DNA from: SIG701 sp045539595
GTDB taxonomy: Bacteria > Bacillota > Clostridia > Oscillospirales > CAG-272
Length of the DNA stretch: 28,493 nt
Direction: 5' to 3'
Assembly (NCBI GenBank): GCA_045539595.1
Contig: JAZQFQ010000109.1
Span: 1 to 28,493 of the forward strand
The notes beneath the pieces were generated by a model that saw nothing but the letters and a program-made list of their open reading frames with translations, was not told the origin of the DNA and did no database searches. Below are positions 22,070 to 28,493 of this stretch, piece after piece (the first letter of the stretch is position 1; each line of letters begins with the position of its first letter). The translations under genes were made by a program, and so were the position numbers.

Positions 22070-22778
22070 TCAGTTTCACCGCCGTTCTCAGCGCGATCTC
22101 CATCATTTGTGTAAAGGTGTTCTGCCGCTCCAGGGCAGGCAGTGCCTCGCCGGTGATCAGACTGTCGGAGATGGTGCAGATGGCCAAGGCGTTCTTGTGC
22201 AGCCGTGCCGCGGTCATATACAGGCCGGCGGCCTCCATTTCCACGGCCAACACACCCATCTTCATCCAGCCGGCGTTGGCATCCGCGTCGTCGGAATAGA
22301 AGGTGTCGGAGGACAGAAGATTGCCCACATGATACCGCGCGCCCACGGCCTCCGCCGCTTCGATGGCGGTGCGCATCATGGTGTAGGATGCGATGGGAGC
22401 AAAGGTGCCAGACAGCTTGTACTGATCGCCAAAATGGGAATTGGTGCAGGCGCCCATGCCGATGACGATATCCCGGACGTGCACGTCCTCGGACATAGCC
22501 CCGGCGGAGCCAATGCGCATGATATTTTCCACACCGTACTCGGTGTACAATTCGTAGGAATAGATGCCGATGGAGGGGATGCCCATACCGCTGGCCATGA
22601 CGGAAACGGGGACACCCTGATAGGTGCCGGTGTATCCATTAATGCCGCGGACGTTGTTCACAAGGCGGACGTTCTCCAAGAAATTCTCCGCGATAAATTT
22701 GGCGCGGAGGGGATCGCCGGGCATCAGGACGGTTTTCGCGAAATCGCCGAGGGCGGCGCTGTTATGAGGGGTTGCCAT
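22062..22778 (-). CDS. deoD: Purine-nucleoside phosphorylase, DeoD type
   Basis: A 238-residue hexameric-type phosphorylase that converts (deoxy)inosine, guanosine or adenosine plus phosphate into base and (deoxy)ribose-1-phosphate. TPHNSA (His at the neighbouring active site), VLMPGDPLRAKFIAE (phosphate Gly and Arg), SGMGIPSIGIYSYEL, RIGSAGA, VEMEAAGLY (nucleoside Glu) and ISDSLITGE (catalytic Asp) are all present. Length typical. It starts 13 bp after the deoC stop with a GGAGAA site, and overlaps the next gene by 8 bp. Confidence 0.96.
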   Translation of the reverse strand: MATPHNSAALGDFAKTVLMPGDPLRAKFIAENFLENVRLVNNVRGINGYTGTYQGVPVSVMASGMGIPSIGIYSYELYTEYGVENIMRIGSAGAMSEDVHVRDIVIGMGACTNSHFGDQYKLSGTFAPIASYTMMRTAIEAAEAVGARYHVGNLLSSDTFYSDDADANAGWMKMGVLAVEMEAAGLYMTAARLHKNALAICTISDSLITGEALPALERQNTFTQMMEIALRTAVKLNG

Positions 22779-22791
22779 AGTGGTTCTCCTT

Positions 22792-23457
22792 TCAGTAACT
22801 TCCCAGTTGTTCGTTCTTTACGATTTTCACGATGGAGCTGGTTCCCAGACGGGAAGCGCCCAGCTGAATGAAATTCTTCGCATCGGCGATGGAACGGATG
22901 CCACCCGCCGCCTTGATTTTCACATGAGGTGCCACATGCTTCGCAAACAATGCGATATCCGCCGGGGTGGCACCGCCGGTAGAGAATCCGGTGGAGGTCT
23001 TGATGAAGTCCGCGCCGGACTCAGACACGATCTCGCACATACGGATTTTCTCCTCCTCGGTGAGCAGGCAAGTCTCAATGATCACCTTGAGGAGCCGTCC
23101 GTCGCAGGCTTCCTTAACGGCACGGATCTCATTCAGAACATAGTCGTGGTCCCCATCCTTCAGCCGGCCGATATTGATGACCATATCGATCTCGGACGCG
23201 CCGTTTTTCACGGCATCTGCCGTTTCCGCGCATTTTACGGCCGTAGTAGCATAGCCGCAGGGGAAACCAATGACGGTGCAGACGGGCAACCGTCCCGCCA
23301 GATACTCGGCGGCGCGGGATACGTAATCTGCCGGGATGCAGACAGATGCCACTTTATACTTCATACCGTCGTCGCAGATCTGACGGATTTCCTCCCACGT
23401 TGCCGCGGGGGCCAGAAGAGTGTGATCCACATAGGAGAGTATTTCTTCGATTTTCAT
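22792..23457 (-). CDS. deoC: Deoxyribose-phosphate aldolase
   Basis: A 221-residue TIM-barrel class I aldolase that cleaves 2-deoxyribose-5-phosphate to glyceraldehyde-3-phosphate and acetaldehyde. The N-terminus YVDHTLLAP, the proton-relay Asp in SEIDMVINIGRLK, the Schiff-base Lys in DFIKTSTGFS, and the second Lys in VKIKAAGGIRS with the phosphate loop are all visible. ATG 23457 follows CGGAGGAT. The frame stays open 69 codons further but contains the promoter. First gene of the deo operon. Confidence 0.96.
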   Translation of the reverse strand: MKIEEILSYVDHTLLAPAATWEEIRQICDDGMKYKVASVCIPADYVSRAAEYLAGRLPVCTVIGFPCGYATTAVKCAETADAVKNGASEIDMVINIGRLKDGDHDYVLNEIRAVKEACDGRLLKVIIETCLLTEEEKIRMCEIVSESGADFIKTSTGFSTGGATPADIALFAKHVAPHVKIKAAGGIRSIADAKNFIQLGASRLGTSSIVKIVKNEQLGSY

Positions 23458-23493
23458 GATAAATCCTCCGTTATTTTTTGTACTTCTGTTTAC

Positions 23494-23522
23494 ATTATAC
23501 TGGTATATAGGGGAAAAATCAA
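23494..23522 (-). promoter_or_regulatory. Promoter of the deo operon
   Basis: On the minus strand, TTGATT (23517-23522), a 17-bp spacer and TATAAT (23494-23499). The leader is about 30 nt. No clear operator palindrome was found. Confidence 0.85.
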
Positions 23523-23566
23523 CGTATTTTCGTAAATACCCACGAGGAAAATTCCCGCCGCCGCCC

Positions 23567-23595
23567 TTGCAAGGTCCGCCGTTTTGTGCTATCAT
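23567..23595 (+). promoter_or_regulatory. Promoter of the PHP phosphatase gene
   Basis: TTGCAA (23567-23572), a 17-bp spacer and TATCAT (23590-23595). It stands back to back with the deo promoter. Confidence 0.65.
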
Positions 23596-23653
23596 TATAC
23601 AGGCATATCCGACCGACCTCCGTCGGCACATTTTATAGGAATCAGGTAACATC

Positions 23654-24427
23654 ATGAAACACAATTACCACACCCACACCGTCCGGTGCCGCCATGCGCA
23701 GAACACGGAACGGGAATACATTGAGGCGGCCATTGCCGCCGGTATTCAGACACTGGGCTTTGCAGATCACGCGCCGCAGATCTTCCCCGGCGATTACTAC
23801 TCCAACTTCCGTATGCGTCCGGAGGAGCTCTCCGACTACTGCAGCACCCTCCGCGCGCTGAAGGACGAATATAAGGACAAAATCGATATCAAGATCGGTC
23901 TGGAGGCGGAATACTATCCCGCTTTGTTCCCCGCCTTGCTGGCCCTCATCCGCCCCTATAAACTGGATTATCTGATCCTCGGTCAGCATCTGGATGATAA
24001 CGAGATCGGTCTGAAGAACAATTTCCTGCCCACAGACAAAGAAGAAGATCTGATCCGCCACACCTCCCAGGTGCTGGCCGGACTGCACACGGGCTGCTTC
24101 ACTTATCTGGCCCACCCGGATCTTCTGAACTTCACGGGAGACGACGAAATCTACCGCCGTCATATGCTTCCCTTCTGCCGGGAGATCAAGGAGATGGACA
24201 TCCCCCTGGAGGTGAACATTCTGGGACTGACCGCAAAGCGCAACTATCCCTCCGAGCGGTTCTACCGCATCGCCGCCGAGGCAGGCAACCGCTTCGTGCT
24301 GGGTGTGGATGCCCACGCAGCCGGTGCCCTCACCGATCCCACAGGCGAGGACATGGCACGGGAATTCTGTCGGAAAATCGGCATCACCCCCGAGGAAGAC
24401 GTAACGCTGATCCCGCCCACAAGATGA
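23654..24427 (+). CDS. PHP-family phosphatase, histidinol-phosphatase type
   Basis: A 257-residue cytosolic metal-dependent phosphoesterase. PHP motifs appear in order: YHTHTVRCRHA (residues 4-14), FADHAPQ, GLEAEYYP (Glu), LGQHL, TYLAHPDLL and VLGVDAHAA. It belongs to the HisJ/HisK group, which removes phosphate from histidinol phosphate. Since no other his gene is near and the family includes other sugar-phosphate phosphatases, the substrate remains open. The start at ATG 23654 has a CAGGTAA site. It is monocistronic, ended by a strong hairpin. Confidence 0.88.
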   Translation: MKHNYHTHTVRCRHAQNTEREYIEAAIAAGIQTLGFADHAPQIFPGDYYSNFRMRPEELSDYCSTLRALKDEYKDKIDIKIGLEAEYYPALFPALLALIRPYKLDYLILGQHLDDNEIGLKNNFLPTDKEEDLIRHTSQVLAGLHTGCFTYLAHPDLLNFTGDDEIYRRHMLPFCREIKEMDIPLEVNILGLTAKRNYPSERFYRIAAEAGNRFVLGVDAHAAGALTDPTGEDMAREFCRKIGITPEEDVTLIPPTR

Positions 24428-24432
24428 CAAAA

Positions 24433-24462
24433 AACACCCGCATGGATGTCCATGCGGGTGTT
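24433..24462. terminator. Bidirectional terminator
   Basis: A perfect 14-bp stem (24433-24446 with 24449-24462, 2-nt gap) between convergent genes, with T-rich tails on both strands. Confidence 0.9.
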
Positions 24463-24489
24463 CTGTTTTGCATTGCGTCAGGAGGGAGA

Positions 24490-25740
24490 TCAGCCTCTCT
24501 CGCCGCACTGCCACTTACGGCGAACTTCGTCGTAAACAGCGTCTTCGATAACCTCGTCCTTATTGGCCTGCATGATGTTGCAGGGAACATACTGATCGCC
24601 GCCAACCTCAGGGAAGGTACAGAAGGTGTCGTTGCGGAATGCGTCGCGCTCTTCCTTGTTGCGCAGGTTCGGGATGTCGATACCTACGTTCTTGTTCATG
24701 ATGGAGCGGAAGCCCAGGATACCGGGGATACACATATCCACTGCCTGGTATACATCGATGGTGTAGGGCTTAACGTCGTCGTTGCCCAGCAGTCTGTCGA
24801 TGAAGTAGTTGGTGGTGAAGTAGTCTCCGCCGCCGTGTCCGGCGCCTCTTGCGCGCTCATCCGTGAACTGAGGAGTGTAGGAGAACCAGTCACCGGTGCA
24901 GTTCTGCTCGCCTTCCTGACGAACGTGCAGCATTCTGGAGTTAAAGCGGTCGGTTTCCATAACACCGCGATCACCATACAGAATGTAGTTGTTGCCGTGA
25001 CGGCGCAGGTTCATGTCGATGCTCTTAACGATAGCACCGTTCTCCAGGGTCAGAAGCAGGGTACCGGCGGAACCGGAAGGATCACCCAGCTTACGCATGA
25101 AGTCCATGTTTCTGGTCTCAAAGCCGCTTACGCGAACCGGACGCAGGCCCGTCGCGAAGAGAACGGGACCGATGGAGTGCGTGCAGTAGAATACGGAGGA
25201 CATGTTGTTGCGCCAGTGATTGCGCTCACCGTATGTAATGCTGGGCCAGATGGAGGAGCAGTCGTGCAGATATTCGCACTCAGCCTGCATCAGTTCACCG
25301 ATATCGCCCTTCTTGTAGCGAATCATCATCTCAAAGGTGGTGTTGAAGTAGCAGTAGTTCTCAGCGTAGGTGTAGATCTTACCAGTCTCTTCTACAGCCT
25401 CGATCAATTCAACCGCTTCCTTCATGGTAGCGCAGGTCAGGCACTCGCTCATTACGTGACGGCCGCTCTTCATGATGCGAACCGCGTAGGGAGCGTGCTG
25501 GTTTGCGTAGTTTGCCAGAACAACCGCATCCATATCGTGCTGGATGAATTCGTCGAAATCCTCATACAGAGCAACCTTCAGACCCTTGGCCTCTGCCATC
25601 TTGCCGGCAGCGTCCAGAGAAGGACGATACTTATCGCAGATAGCAACCAGTTCTGCCTGTCCGTCAGCACGGGCCAGAACCTGACCGATCATGGTCTTAC
25701 CACGGCCGGCGCCAAACACACCAATCTTAACTTTTCCCAT
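24490..25740 (-). CDS. Gfo/Idh/MocA-family oxidoreductase
   Basis: A 416-residue NAD(P)-dependent oxidoreductase for sugars, inositols or related glycosides. The Rossmann domain starts GKVKIGVFGAGRGK, with AICDKYRP for the ribose end of the cofactor and AVVLANYANQHAPYAVRIMKSG before the usual EKP strand. That motif reads HVMSECLTC, so Cys100 stands in place of the Lys normally seen. The C-terminal alpha/beta domain contains the YAENYCY helix start and GDIGEL. It begins with AGGAGG and is divergent from an AraC regulator at 25980, which probably controls it. The family also includes proteins with Glu-Val instead of Glu-Lys, so loss of Lys may mark a different chemistry. Substrate unknown. Confidence 0.88.
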   Translation of the reverse strand: MGKVKIGVFGAGRGKTMIGQVLARADGQAELVAICDKYRPSLDAAGKMAEAKGLKVALYEDFDEFIQHDMDAVVLANYANQHAPYAVRIMKSGRHVMSECLTCATMKEAVELIEAVEETGKIYTYAENYCYFNTTFEMMIRYKKGDIGELMQAECEYLHDCSSIWPSITYGERNHWRNNMSSVFYCTHSIGPVLFATGLRPVRVSGFETRNMDFMRKLGDPSGSAGTLLLTLENGAIVKSIDMNLRRHGNNYILYGDRGVMETDRFNSRMLHVRQEGEQNCTGDWFSYTPQFTDERARGAGHGGGDYFTTNYFIDRLLGNDDVKPYTIDVYQAVDMCIPGILGFRSIMNKNVGIDIPNLRNKEERDAFRNDTFCTFPEVGGDQYVPCNIMQANKDEVIEDAVYDEVRRKWQCGERG

Positions 25741-25775
25741 TGTGAAAACCTCCTAAAAATAATTTTCGTTCCTAC

Positions 25776-25805
25776 AATATACGCGCGCGCACGCGCGATA
25801 TATTC
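25776..25805. repeat. Near-perfect GC/AT palindrome, alternating Y-R
   Basis: AATATACGCGCG (25776-25787) faces CGCGCG-A-TATATT with one extra A. Positions 25778-25797 alternate pyrimidine and purine for 20 bases, a Z-DNA-prone pattern. It lies in the leader or promoter zone of the oxidoreductase gene and could be a cruciform, an RNA hairpin or an operator. Confidence 0.6.
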
Positions 25806-25841
25806 CACTTGGGAAGTGTACACAGCGTTTTGCTTGTACAG

Positions 25842-25909
25842 TTCCATTATACACGGAGAAATCGCCAACGTATATGGAAAAAATCAACTATAACATGGAA
25901 TCGTTCCAT
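25842..25909. promoter_or_regulatory. Repeated ATGGAA/TTCCAT operator-like sites
   Basis: TTCCAT at 25842-25847, ATGGAA at 25874-25879, ATGGAA at 25895-25900 and TTCCAT at 25904-25909. The two ATGGAA copies are direct repeats exactly 21 bp apart, the spacing AraC proteins favour. The last two form a palindrome with a TCG centre ending 8 bases before the -35 of the regulator promoter. Confidence 0.55.
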
Positions 25910-25916
25910 TTTTTCG

Positions 25917-25945
25917 TTGACGAGCCCCAAACTTTATGGTAGAAT
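25917..25945 (+). promoter_or_regulatory. Promoter of the first AraC regulator
   Basis: TTGACG (25917-25922), a 17-bp spacer and TAGAAT (25940-25945), directly downstream of the ATGGAA/TTCCAT palindrome. Confidence 0.75.
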
Positions 25946-25979
25946 AACTACAGTAAAGCGAGTTTTTGCGGAGGAAGTC

Positions 25980-26828
25980 ATGGACGGCAACATTTGCAAA
26001 TTTGTCCCGGTGCGGGAAGGCACCGATGTGCGGGTTCTGAACTTTGTCTACGAAAAAAAGCCGGAAGTACTGGCCATGCACCGTGTCCAGTCCTATGCCG
26101 GGCTCTATCTGGTGGTCCGCGGCGAGGGCACGCTGCATATCAATGGGGGGCATTACCCCATCCGCACGGGTTCGATTTTTTTGACGTTTCCCCTGCAGCA
26201 GTATTATATTGAACAGCGAAACGGGCTGGAATATATGTATATCACCTTCGTCGGTCAGCGAATGCTTTCCATTGCGGAGCGGGTGGGACTGAATGAAAAA
26301 TCCATGCTGCGCACGGCATCGGAAGAACTGCTGCCCTTCTGGAAAACCGCTTTGAACAACAGCACCCCCGGCAATATTGATCTGGTGGCGGAGTCGGTTC
26401 TGCTCTATTCTCTGGCCCATCTGACATCCGAAACGCACGCGTTTGCCCCCGGCGATGCATCCAAGCACAAAAACATCAGCGTGGCAGGACGGATCCGTGA
26501 GTATGCGGATGCCCACTATTGCGATACTTCCCTGACCCTCTCCTCCCTGGCGGAGCAGATGTCCTACAATCCCAAGTATCTCTCCGACTGCTTCTCCCGT
26601 GAATTCGGGCTGGGCTTCCGGGAATACGTGCAGTCTCTGCGGATCCAGCGGGCCTGCGAGCTGATGCAGAGCGGCGTCACCTCCTCCAAGGAGATCGCCT
26701 ATCTGATCGGCTTCAACGATCCGCTGTACTTCTCCAAGGTATTCACCCGGGTCATGGGCAAATCCCCCCAGCGGTTTATCGCCGATCTGAAAAAACAGAA
26801 TCAACATAACGAAACTCCGATCGAATGA
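25980..26828 (+). CDS. AraC-family regulator
   Basis: A 282-residue transcription regulator. The N-terminal cupin-type sensor (residues about 1-150) includes YAGLYLVVRGEGTLHI and GSIFLTFPLQQYYIE, the effector-binding beta-barrel pattern. The C-terminal domain (about 180-278) has two helix-turn-helix units: LTLSSLAEQMSYNPKYLSDCF and VTSSKEIAYLIGFNDPLYFSKVF, ending with the family signature MGKSPQRF. ATG 25980 follows GGAGGAAGT. It is divergent from the oxidoreductase, with operator-like repeats between, so regulation of that gene by a sugar ligand is a fair inference. It is a paralogue of the regulator at the right edge (shared NICKF start and similar sensor). Confidence 0.93.
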   Translation: MDGNICKFVPVREGTDVRVLNFVYEKKPEVLAMHRVQSYAGLYLVVRGEGTLHINGGHYPIRTGSIFLTFPLQQYYIEQRNGLEYMYITFVGQRMLSIAERVGLNEKSMLRTASEELLPFWKTALNNSTPGNIDLVAESVLLYSLAHLTSETHAFAPGDASKHKNISVAGRIREYADAHYCDTSLTLSSLAEQMSYNPKYLSDCFSREFGLGFREYVQSLRIQRACELMQSGVTSSKEIAYLIGFNDPLYFSKVFTRVMGKSPQRFIADLKKQNQHNETPIE

Positions 26829-26845
26829 TCGGAGTTTTCCTTTTT
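26812..26845 (+). terminator. Terminator of the first AraC gene
   Basis: An 11-bp stem (AAACTCCGATC at 26812-26822 with GATCGGAGTTT at 26827-26837). The stop codon lies across the loop, and TTCCTTTTT follows. Confidence 0.85.
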
Positions 26846-27593
26846 ATTGCACCGCGGGGGACGGATAATCGGCTGTATTCTGCTCCGCCCGGCGGGCGCG
26901 GATTTCCTCCCGCAGGGCATCCAGCGCGTCAGACAATCCGCCCACGGAATCGATAAGGCCGATCTCCACCGCCTTATATCCGTCGATGATAGAGCCCACA
27001 TCGGTGGCGATCTCGTCGGTGCGGAGCAGAAGATGACGGAACTCCTCCTCGCTGACACCGGAATGAGCGGTGATAAACCGGATGATGCGATCCTGCATCC
27101 GCTCAAAATAATAGTAGGTCTGGGGCACGCCCACTACCGTGCCGCTCATACGGACGGGATGGATGGTCATGGTGGCGGAGGGAACGATAAAGGATCGGCG
27201 GGCAGACACCGCCAGGGGCACGCCAATGGAATGGCCTCCCCCCAGAACGATGGACACGGCGGGCTTTTTCATGCTGGCAATCATCTCCGCGATGGCCAGC
27301 CCCGCTTCCACATCCCCGCCCATGGTGTTCAAAACGATGAGCATCCCGTCGATCTCCTCGCTCTCCTCGATGGGAACCAGCAGGGGAATGATATGCTCGT
27401 ATTTGGTGGCCTTCTGATCGCCGGGCAGCACATAATGCCCCTCGATCTGGCCGATGATGGTCAGGCAGTGGATCGGCTCCCCCTGTCCGCGGGAGATCAC
27501 ACCACCGCTTTTGATGATATACTCCAGATCCTGCGTATTATTTTTGCTCTCGGAATCCCCGGTATCCGTATTCTGCTTGTTTTCGTCTGTCAT
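26844..27593 (-). CDS. TepA-like ClpP-family serine protease
   Basis: A 249-residue protein of the ClpP/crotonase fold, closest to the TepA (YmfB) group. The N-terminal 25 residues are polar and disordered. LIVLNTMGGDVEAGLAIAE corresponds to the oxyanion strand of ClpP. GGGHSIGVPLA carries the nucleophile Ser122, TIHPVRMSG the catalytic His145, and EIATDVG a probable Asp198. No signal peptide is visible, so it should be cytosolic. Work on Bacillus TepA suggested roles in protein translocation or degradation of spore proteins, which is not proven for this clade. ATG 27593 follows ACGGAGAT. An in-frame ATG 12 codons up has no such site. Confidence 0.88.
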   Translation of the reverse strand: MTDENKQNTDTGDSESKNNTQDLEYIIKSGGVISRGQGEPIHCLTIIGQIEGHYVLPGDQKATKYEHIIPLLVPIEESEEIDGMLIVLNTMGGDVEAGLAIAEMIASMKKPAVSIVLGGGHSIGVPLAVSARRSFIVPSATMTIHPVRMSGTVVGVPQTYYYFERMQDRIIRFITAHSGVSEEEFRHLLLRTDEIATDVGSIIDGYKAVEIGLIDSVGGLSDALDALREEIRARRAEQNTADYPSPAVQ

Positions 27594-27654
27594 GCTGCAT
27601 CTCCGTTTCTTTTTTGGTAGTATCGGCATGACAGGAAGCCTTTATGCAGCCGGG

Positions 27655-27685
27655 CAAAACAAAAGGGAGGATCACACCTCCCTTT
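27655..27685 (-). terminator. Terminator of the second AraC gene
   Basis: A 9-bp stem AAAGGGAGG/CCTCCCTTT (27662-27670, 27677-27685) followed on the minus strand by TTGTTTTG, just past the stop at 27690. Confidence 0.85.
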
Positions 27686-27689
27686 GCCA

Positions 27690-28493
27690 TTATTTGCTTT
27701 CGCTCTCGCTTTGCTTGCCGCCGCGGATGTATTCGCTGGGCGACATGCCCACGATATTTTTGAACACGCTGGAGAAATAGAAGGGATCCTTGTATCCCGT
27801 CAGCAGGGCCACATTCTTGATGGCGGTCACGCCCTGATCCAACAGGAACACCGCGTTCTGGATCCGCACATTGGTAAGATAGGACGAAAACGTAACGCCC
27901 ATGGCATCCTTGAATACCCGGGAGATATACTTACTGCTGTATCCCAGGTTGTCCGCCATGGTCTGGAGATTCAGATCGCAATCCGTGTAGTTATCCTCCA
28001 CGTATTTCCGGATGGTAACGATCAGATGCTCCTCCTCGCCGATATCCGCCGGTGCCATTTCACCAAAGGTATACAGAAGCACGCTTTCGCTGATCAGGTC
28101 CAGGTTTTTCTCCCCCGCCTTGGCGATGGCATTTTTCCAGAACGACACAACTCCCTCGTGTCCGTCAAATACGCAGTGGATCGGCGAAATGCCGAACCGG
28201 GAAAACAGCTCCTCACTGCGGTTGCCGTTGAAGGAGATATACATATAGCGAAGATTTTCCGTGCTCTCGATCTTGTAGGGAAGCTGGGCGAAGGTAAAGA
28301 ACACATTGCCCGCGCTGATCTCCCGGGTCACAGCCTCCGTACACACGCGCCCTTTTCCGCTGACGACCAGATACATCACATTATTGGCAGGCAGCGAGCT
28401 GGAGGTTCGACATTCCTCCGACTTTTCAAAGACAAACCTGGTGGTATAAATTCTGCCTTCGTTTCTGTCCGAAATAAACTTACAGATATTTTG
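27690..28493 (-). CDS. AraC-family regulator, 5' end outside window
   Basis: The frame is open from the right edge to the stop at 27690 (267 codons visible). Translating the edge gives QNICKFISDRNEGRIYTTRF, aligning with MDGNICKF of the regulator at 25980, so only about two or three N-terminal residues are missing. The GTG/ATG near 28379 is therefore internal. It has a sensor domain (VMYLVVSGKGRV, NVFFTFAQLPYKIE, LRYMYISFNG) and a C-terminal pair of helix-turn-helices (LNLQTMADNLGYSSKYISRVF, AIKNVALLTGYKDPFYFSSVF, then VGMSPSEY). It is a paralogue of the other AraC gene. Its target is probably a gene to the right of the window. Confidence 0.92.
   Translation of the reverse strand, partial: QNICKFISDRNEGRIYTTRFVFEKSEECRTSSSLPANNVMYLVVSGKGRVCTEAVTREISAGNVFFTFAQLPYKIESTENLRYMYISFNGNRSEELFSRFGISPIHCVFDGHEGVVSFWKNAIAKAGEKNLDLISESVLLYTFGEMAPADIGEEEHLIVTIRKYVEDNYTDCDLNLQTMADNLGYSSKYISRVFKDAMGVTFSSYLTNVRIQNAVFLLDQGVTAIKNVALLTGYKDPFYFSSVFKNIVGMSPSEYIRGGKQSESESK

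Noticed and set aside
23458..23664. Extension of deoC to ATG 23664
   Set aside because: It contains the deo promoter, and family homology starts at ATG 23457, which has a strong ribosome site.

Overview
This 28.5 kb window reads as chromosomal DNA of a strictly anaerobic, Gram-positive Clostridia-type bacterium (Bacillota), probably gut-associated. The grounds are an oxygen-sensitive class III ribonucleotide reductase, Clostridia-style signal peptides and C-terminal membrane anchors ending in Lys-rich tails, strong AGGAGG-type ribosome binding sites, and sigma-A promoters that nearly all have an exact 17-bp spacer. Most of it is moderately GC-rich. A stretch from about 8276 to 9370 is visibly AT-rich and looks acquired. 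Genus cannot be fixed from the sequence alone.

Layout. 1-3850: three leftward genes for secreted, membrane-anchored discoidin-like (galactose-binding-fold) surface proteins. Each has its own hairpin terminator and an upstream promoter (weak for the middle gene), and two carry perfect low-complexity stalks. A copy of the first gene's promoter lies at the left edge and points out of the window, suggesting a fourth unit. 3851-6601: nrdD with a consensus promoter and a pair of NrdR-box-like palindromes, divergent from a sugar-phosphate isomerase-like gene. 7435-8124: an SGNH hydrolase gene broken by an in-frame amber codon. 8200-9370: tRNA-Arg(ACG), then an AT-rich two-gene unit of a four-helix-bundle protein translationally coupled to a compact pyroglutamyl-peptidase-like protein. 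9431-10099: a Cys-rich secreted orphan.

10224-16298: a leftward four-gene operon from one consensus promoter: MurJ-type flippase, GT4 glycosyltransferase, a 995-residue exported and anchored protein resembling DUF5722, and an 86-residue three-helix membrane protein. It is probably a cell-surface glycan module. 16358-17520: an ECF transporter S component divergent from a small lipoprotein with a Cys-based C-terminal motif.

17527-23522: a nucleoside-salvage operon, deoC - deoD - deoB::cdd fusion - pdp, followed by an RsiV/DUF3298-like lipoprotein. Together the enzymes take (deoxy)cytidine, pyrimidine and purine nucleosides to free bases plus glyceraldehyde-3-phosphate and acetaldehyde. Phosphopentomutase and cytidine deaminase are one 532-residue polypeptide. 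23654-24427: a PHP-family phosphatase (histidinol-phosphatase type) reading divergently.

24490-28493: a Gfo/Idh/MocA oxidoreductase divergent from an AraC regulator across an intergenic region rich in operator-like repeats, then a TepA/ClpP-like protease, then a second AraC regulator, paralogous to the first, that runs off the right edge.

The observations most worth following are the tRNA-linked four-helix-bundle/Pcp-like pair, the DeoB-Cdd fusion, the MurJ/GT4/exported-protein operon and the tandem surface-protein family with copied promoters.
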